From an uncultured Eubacteriales bacterium (lineage in GTDB: Bacteria > Bacillota > Clostridia > Monoglobales > Monoglobaceae), in the NCBI GenBank assembly GCA_900552305.1, contig URZD01000084.1:1-9008 (forward strand): a stretch of DNA of 9,008 bases, read 5' to 3'. Made by a program: the position numbers and the translations under genes. Under the pieces are notes generated by a model. It did not search any database. It worked only from the letters and a program-made list of their open reading frames with translations, and was not told where the DNA came from. Each line of letters begins with the position of its first letter. Position 1 is the first letter of the stretch. Below are positions 5,666 to 9,008 of the stretch, piece by piece.

Positions 5666-7333
5666 CTAAGCATTAGCGGTTATATCGCTCTCAATACGGT
5701 TTCGTCTTATCTTATTGGATGTCGTTTTTTCAAATTCCTTGTCTCTTATAACTATTTTTGTTACATTTTTATACTTCGGCAGGCTGCTGCACGCGCGGTC
5801 AATGTCCCCGCGCAGCATTTCCTCGGTACATCCGCTTTCTTCATCAGGGTAAACATACGCACAAAGACCGATTTCAAGACCCTCCGCATTCTTGTACGAG
5901 GTCACCACAGCCTCCTTAACGTAAGGAATCGACATTATATAACCCTCTATTTCTTCGGGGAAGATATTTTTTCCGTTTTTAAGAACGATAAGGTTTTTAC
6001 TTCTGCCTGTGACAATAATTCTGCCCTCGCCGTCTATAGTGCCGAGGTCGCCTGTATGAAACCAGCCATCGCGGATTACCTTATCTGTTTCCTCCTTGTT
6101 TTTGTAATAGCCGAGCATTACAGAATCACCCTTGACGCAGATTTCGCCTATGCCGTTCTCGTCCGCATTTTCTATCTTAACGCTTATGCAGTCAATCGGC
6201 ACGCCTGAGGTACTGCAGTCCTCAAAATTATCGCGCGTTATGCTGACAAGCGGAGCGCACTCTGTGATTCCGTAGCCGTTTACGACATTTATGCCTATAC
6301 TGTCGAAAAACTCCGCAATCTCCGGTCTTATCGGCGCACCGCCCGATACAACCTTCTTCATCTCGCCGCCGAACGCTTTGAGAATCTGTCCGAAGAACAC
6401 GCGCCGCATATCGATTCCGATCTTGCGCAGCGCGTTGCTGACCTTTATCAATCTTTCAACCAACGGTTTTTTATCGCCGAGCTGATGATTTATGCGCTTA
6501 TAAAACACCTCGAGAAATGACGGAACAAGATATGCGCTTTCCGGCTTGAAGTCCGCAAAATTTTTCATTATTCCGCGTATGCTGTCGTTTATGAATACCG
6601 ATGTGTGATTATTGAGCCCTGCAAGGATTCCGCACATTTCGTATGAGTGATTATAAGGCAGAAGCGAAATCGCCCTGTCATACAGACGCGAAATTTTCAT
6701 TCCGTTATATATACATGAAACTATGTTATGTTCGCTCAGCATAACACCCTTAGGCATACCCGTCGTGCCGGAGGTGTAAACCAGCACGCGCAGAGCGTTT
6801 GTGTCGCCCTTTGCTTCCTCATACTTATGGAAACCGCTTTCACAGAGCTTTTTGCCGGAAGCGATAACATTATCATAGGTCAAATAGTCCTCCGATTTGC
6901 CGAGGCATATAAACTGCTTTACAAATTCCAGTCTTTCCTTTATATTATTGATTGTTTTTTCAAACTTTTCGGAGAAAAACAGAACCTCTGTTTCGCTGTG
7001 GTTAAGTACTGTTACAATATCATCCTCCGGGAGAAGTCTGTCAACAGGCACAAACACGCCGTTTGAATTGAGCATTGTCATGTAAACGGTAAGCCATCTG
7101 TAGCTGTTTTCACCGATACAGGCAACGTGCGCGCCCGAAAAGCCCATGTCAAAAAGCGCGTTTCCGAGGTAAAGCGTATCGTCCCTGAACTGTTTATACG
7201 AAACCTTTTTTATCTCCTTTTTTTCACGGTACAAAAAGGCGGGCTTGTCACCGCCGTTTGTCGCACCGCGCTCCAGTACATCTCTGAAATTGTTAAATTT
7301 AGGTATGTCATACTTCTTAAATTCCTTTTTCAT
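5666..7333 (-). CDS. AMP-forming acyl-CoA synthetase / acid ligase (ANL superfamily)
   Basis: This 555-residue cytoplasmic protein is of usual length for the family. It should activate a carboxylic acid with ATP to an acyl-adenylate and then transfer it to CoA (or a carrier protein). Motifs in order: the P-loop YTSGTTGMPKGV (residues 186-197), NGYGITE (352-358), GWFHTGDLG (423-431), GRSKNLIVLKNGKNIFPEEIE (443-463, typical of long-chain acyl-CoA synthetases) and the C-terminal KTTSNKIRRN (536-545), whose K541 is the expected adenylation lysine. The residue before that lysine is Asn where most family members have Gly. No signal peptide or membrane anchor is seen. GGAGG 9 nt upstream supports the ATG. 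It starts 27 bp after the MarR gene on the same strand with no terminator between, so both share the promoter at 7870-7898. This suggests control by the regulator's ligand, perhaps a fatty or aromatic acid or its CoA ester. Substrate is inferred only to class level. Confidence 0.92.
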   Translation of the reverse strand: MKKEFKKYDIPKFNNFRDVLERGATNGGDKPAFLYREKKEIKKVSYKQFRDDTLYLGNALFDMGFSGAHVACIGENSYRWLTVYMTMLNSNGVFVPVDRLLPEDDIVTVLNHSETEVLFFSEKFEKTINNIKERLEFVKQFICLGKSEDYLTYDNVIASGKKLCESGFHKYEEAKGDTNALRVLVYTSGTTGMPKGVMLSEHNIVSCIYNGMKISRLYDRAISLLPYNHSYEMCGILAGLNNHTSVFINDSIRGIMKNFADFKPESAYLVPSFLEVFYKRINHQLGDKKPLVERLIKVSNALRKIGIDMRRVFFGQILKAFGGEMKKVVSGGAPIRPEIAEFFDSIGINVVNGYGITECAPLVSITRDNFEDCSTSGVPIDCISVKIENADENGIGEICVKGDSVMLGYYKNKEETDKVIRDGWFHTGDLGTIDGEGRIIVTGRSKNLIVLKNGKNIFPEEIEGYIMSIPYVKEAVVTSYKNAEGLEIGLCAYVYPDEESGCTEEMLRGDIDRACSSLPKYKNVTKIVIRDKEFEKTTSNKIRRNRIESDITANA

Positions 7334-7360
7334 GTCGTAAAACCTCCGTTTAAATAAAAT

Positions 7361-7825
7361 TTATTTTCTGTTTCCGCATCGTTCTTCAAAAAAAACCTCA
7401 AGCCGTTCAAGCGCATCAAGCAGCGGCTCTACCATGTCGCCTTCGATAAGCGGCAGCGCCCCGTCTATCATATCGCTGTGAAACTTGGCGTGAATTTCGT
7501 TTACCTCCGCCGCCTTTTCTGTCGGAACTATGTAAACCACCCGCCTGTCATTTTCCGAGCCTTCGCGCTTTAAATACCCCTTTTTTACCAAAACATTTAC
7601 CGACGTTGTAAGCGACCCGGGCGTGATTGACAAAAACTCCGCAATGTCAGCCATTTTGTTATTTCTGCTCTCTATAAGGTGATATACCGCCTCTATCACA
7701 TGAAGCTCGCGCAGCGTTATGTCGGTAATTCCCGACTCCTTGAATGATTTTTCCTCCCACGATAAAATCTGATTGAATACGTGAACAAAAAATCTGTTCA
7801 GCCGTTCCTTTTGATTGTTTTTCAT
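7361..7825 (-). CDS. MarR-family transcriptional regulator
   Basis: This 154-residue protein has the standard MarR layout. An N-terminal dimerisation helix (residues 5-30) is followed by the winged helix-turn-helix: LRELHVIEAVYHL (38-50), MADIAEFLSITPGSLTTSVNVLVKKGYL (58-85, recognition helix about 68-82) and the wing REGSENDRRVVYIVPT (87-102), where D93/R94 is the family hallmark. A C-terminal helix pair completes the dimer interface. It binds DNA as a dimer, usually as a repressor released by a small aromatic or fatty-acid-derived ligand. AAAGGTGA just before the ATG is the ribosome binding site. It heads an operon with the acyl-CoA ligase and diverges from the radical SAM gene; inverted repeats in its promoter region (7847-7861, 7892-7914) are candidate operators. 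FabT-like regulation of lipid genes is possible, but no fab genes are in view. Confidence 0.92.
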   Translation of the reverse strand: MKNNQKERLNRFFVHVFNQILSWEEKSFKESGITDITLRELHVIEAVYHLIESRNNKMADIAEFLSITPGSLTTSVNVLVKKGYLKREGSENDRRVVYIVPTEKAAEVNEIHAKFHSDMIDGALPLIEGDMVEPLLDALERLEVFFEERCGNRK

Positions 7826-7846
7826 CTTGTCACCTTTTGTTTGAAT

Positions 7847-7861
7847 TTAAAATAATTTTAA
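7847..7861. promoter_or_regulatory. 15-bp palindrome at the MarR transcription start, candidate operator
   Basis: TTAAAAT-A-ATTTTAA is a perfect dyad (7-bp arms around one base) covering roughly +2 to +16 of the predicted MarR transcript. Its size and position fit autorepression by a MarR dimer, but its pure A/T content means it could occur by chance in such DNA. Confidence 0.45.
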
Positions 7862-7869
7862 CATCGAAT

Positions 7870-7898
7870 AATATAACATATAAAATCGCTTTTGTCAA
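7870..7898 (-). promoter_or_regulatory. Sigma-A promoter of the marR / acyl-CoA ligase operon
   Basis: On the minus strand a perfect TTGACA (7893-7898) and TATATT (7870-7875) are 17 bp apart. The start would be near 7863, giving a leader of about 38 nt. Confidence 0.87.
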
Positions 7899-7914
7899 CA
7901 GTTTTATTTGACAA
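7892..7914. promoter_or_regulatory. Inverted repeat joining the two divergent -35 boxes, candidate shared operator
   Basis: TTGTCAA (7892-7898), nine bases, then TTGACAA (7908-7914). Each arm contains the -35 box of one of the two divergent promoters, so a dimer bound here would block both. Two consensus -35 boxes back to back produce most of this symmetry by themselves, so the operator role is inference. Confidence 0.4.
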
Positions 7915-7936
7915 CAGAAATTTTATGGAATATAAT
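7908..7936 (+). promoter_or_regulatory. Consensus sigma-A promoter of the radical SAM gene
   Basis: A perfect TTGACA (7908-7913) and perfect TATAAT (7931-7936) are 17 bp apart. Transcription would start near 7943, about 65 nt before the GTG start codon. Its -35 box lies only 9 bp from that of the divergent marR promoter. Confidence 0.88.
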
Positions 7937-7990
7937 AGGAGTATGTAAAATGAATTTGATCCCCAAAAGCTGTATTTAGAGACGTTCGGA

Positions 7991-7996
7991 AAGGAG
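7991..7996 (+). promoter_or_regulatory. Ribosome binding site deciding a GTG start
   Basis: AAGGAG lies 11 nt before the GTG at 8008. The nearer GTG at 7998 is out of frame and too close. No in-frame ATG exists upstream, and the conserved cysteines begin at residue 4, so GTG 8008 is the start. Confidence 0.75.
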
Positions 7997-8007
7997 CGTG
8001 AATATCC

Positions 8008-8892
8008 GTGAATAAATGCCGTATATGTCCGCGGCGCTGCGGTGCGGACAGAAGTAAGACCCGAGGTGTTTGCGGCGCCGGCAGCGCTCTTCGCGCGGCG
8101 CGAGCCGCGCTGCACTTCGGCGAAGAACCGTGCATAAGCGGAACACGCGGCTCGGGAACAGTGTTTTTCAGCGGCTGCAATCTTAAATGCGTATTTTGTC
8201 AAAACAGTCAAATAAGCCGCGGAATGTACGGCAAGGATATAGATGCGGAGCGGCTCTCCGAAATCTTTTTTGAGCTGCAGGAAAAAGGCGCGCACAACAT
8301 AAACCTTGTGACCCCTACTCCGTATGTGCCGCAGATTATTCGCGCAATAGAGCTTTGCCGCGGCAAGGTCAATATTCCGTTGGTGTATAATACGGGCGGC
8401 TATGAGCTGCGCGAAACGCTGGCGCAGCTTGAAGGATATATTGATATATACCTTACGGACGTTAAATATTTTTCCCCGGCTCTTTCAAAAAAGTACAGCG
8501 GCGCGGAAGATTATTTTGAATATTCCGTACAAGCCGCCGCGGAGATGATACGTCAGACGGGAAAACCCGCATTTGCCGATGACGGACTTCTTAAACGTGG
8601 AACAATAATACGTCACCTTGTTCTTCCTTCGTGCAGAAAGGACTCCATACAAATCATGCGGGAGCTTAGTGCGCGCTTTTCACCCGACAGCTTTATTCTA
8701 AGCCTTATGAGCCAGTATACGCCGTATGAGCAGTACGCGGAATTTCCTGAGCTTAACCGAAAAATCACCGATTTTGAGTACCGTTCCGTTGTTGACGAAG
8801 CAATTCGGCTCGGCATGACAAACGGTTTTATGCAGGAGCGTTCAAGCGCAAAAAAAGAGTACACACCGCCGTTTGACCTATACGGAATATAG
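8008..8892 (+). CDS. PflX-like radical SAM protein (pyruvate formate-lyase activase homologue)
   Basis: This 294-residue cytoplasmic iron-sulfur protein carries the radical SAM motif CNLKCVFCQN (C57, C61, C64), which holds a [4Fe-4S] cluster that cleaves S-adenosylmethionine. It is preceded by the family's GEEPCISGTRGSGTVFFSG (residues 38-56). An N-terminal four-cysteine set (C4, C7, C11, C22) may bind another metal or cluster. NLVTPTPYVP (99-108), DIYLTDVKYF (146-155), LVLPS (204-208) and MSQYTP (234-239) fit the PflX / COG1313 group, whose members resemble glycyl-radical enzyme activases but whose substrate is generally not established. The usual partner, a glycyl radical enzyme, is not in the window, so an activase role cannot be claimed. 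The start is GTG. The gene has its own consensus promoter and is divergent from the MarR operon. Length is normal for the family. Confidence 0.9.
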   Translation: MNKCRICPRRCGADRSKTRGVCGAGSALRAARAALHFGEEPCISGTRGSGTVFFSGCNLKCVFCQNSQISRGMYGKDIDAERLSEIFFELQEKGAHNINLVTPTPYVPQIIRAIELCRGKVNIPLVYNTGGYELRETLAQLEGYIDIYLTDVKYFSPALSKKYSGAEDYFEYSVQAAAEMIRQTGKPAFADDGLLKRGTIIRHLVLPSCRKDSIQIMRELSARFSPDSFILSLMSQYTPYEQYAEFPELNRKITDFEYRSVVDEAIRLGMTNGFMQERSSAKKEYTPPFDLYGI

Positions 8893-8933
8893 ACGAGTCG
8901 CAAAACAATCGGTCAGAATACATACGTTTCCCT

Positions 8934-8970
8934 AAAAAATCACCCGCAGGGCGTAATAACTCTGCGGGTG
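8934..8970. terminator. Intrinsic terminator, strong on the minus strand and weaker on the plus strand
   Basis: CACCCGCAG (8941-8949) and CTGCGGGTG (8962-8970) form a 9-bp GC-rich stem with a 12-nt loop, 48 bp after the radical SAM stop. On the minus strand the stem is followed by six T (complement of 8934-8939), the classic form, implying a gene entering from the right. On the plus strand only a delayed TTTT follows (8976-8979), so it may end both units with unequal efficiency. Confidence 0.85.
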
Positions 8971-9008
8971 AAAACTTTTACAGCTGAAAATCCTTCTATC
9001 TTCCGCGA
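8971..9008 (-). other. Right edge, possible 3' end of a minus-strand gene
   Basis: The minus-strand terminator at 8934-8970 implies transcription from the right. A TAG at 8996-8998 on the minus strand would leave only three codons of such a gene in view (9007-8999), far too little to identify it. Other frames run into the terminator stem. Confidence 0.25.

Noticed and set aside
7950..7979. Nine-codon plus-strand frame with AGGAG 8 nt upstream, possible leader peptide
   Set aside because: The AGGAG (7937-7941) lies between the -10 box and the predicted transcription start, so it would not be in the mRNA.
7858..8295. Minus-strand open frame of 145 codons running into the divergent promoter region
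   Set aside because: It overlaps the conserved N-terminal cysteine region of the radical SAM protein on the other strand and both promoters; the radical SAM gene is clearly the real one.

Overview
The window reads as a piece of chromosome from a low-to-moderate GC, Gram-positive-type anaerobe, most likely a gut-associated member of the Clostridia. The reasons are an SLH-domain cell-surface protein with a Clostridia-style C-terminal tail, consensus sigma-A promoters with 17-bp spacers, strong AGGAGG-type ribosome binding sites, a PflX-like radical SAM protein and an ECF-transporter-like membrane domain. There is no sign of phage, insertion sequence, CRISPR, tRNA or rRNA.

From left to right, six genes lie on the minus strand and one on the plus strand. 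(1) Positions 1-733 hold the N-terminal 244 residues of an FAD-dependent oxidoreductase, cut by the window edge. It is preceded 23 bp upstream by (2) a sugar-phosphate nucleotidyltransferase (757-1614); the two probably form one operon driven by a promoter at 1700-1728. (3) Positions 1844-3238 encode a membrane diguanylate cyclase in which a domain resembling the S component of ECF vitamin transporters precedes a GGDEF domain. It has its own promoter and a structured leader of about 138 nt. (4) Positions 3688-5526 encode a secreted SLH protein with its own consensus promoter and a strong intrinsic terminator. (5) Positions 5666-7333 encode an acyl-CoA/AMP-forming ligase. It is co-transcribed with (6) a MarR-family regulator (7361-7825). 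(7) Positions 8008-8892, on the plus strand, encode a PflX-like radical SAM protein that starts with GTG and shares a compact divergent promoter region with the MarR operon. A bidirectional hairpin closes the right end.

The genes look like several small transcription units rather than one pathway. The MarR/acyl-CoA ligase pair suggests ligand-controlled fatty or aromatic acid activation, and the inverted repeats in the divergent region are candidate operators. The most unusual item is the ECF-S-like/GGDEF fusion, which may couple sensing of a small molecule (possibly a vitamin-like ligand) to cyclic-di-GMP synthesis. It lacks the usual inhibitory I-site and is preceded by a leader with two potential hairpins that I cannot assign to a known riboswitch class.
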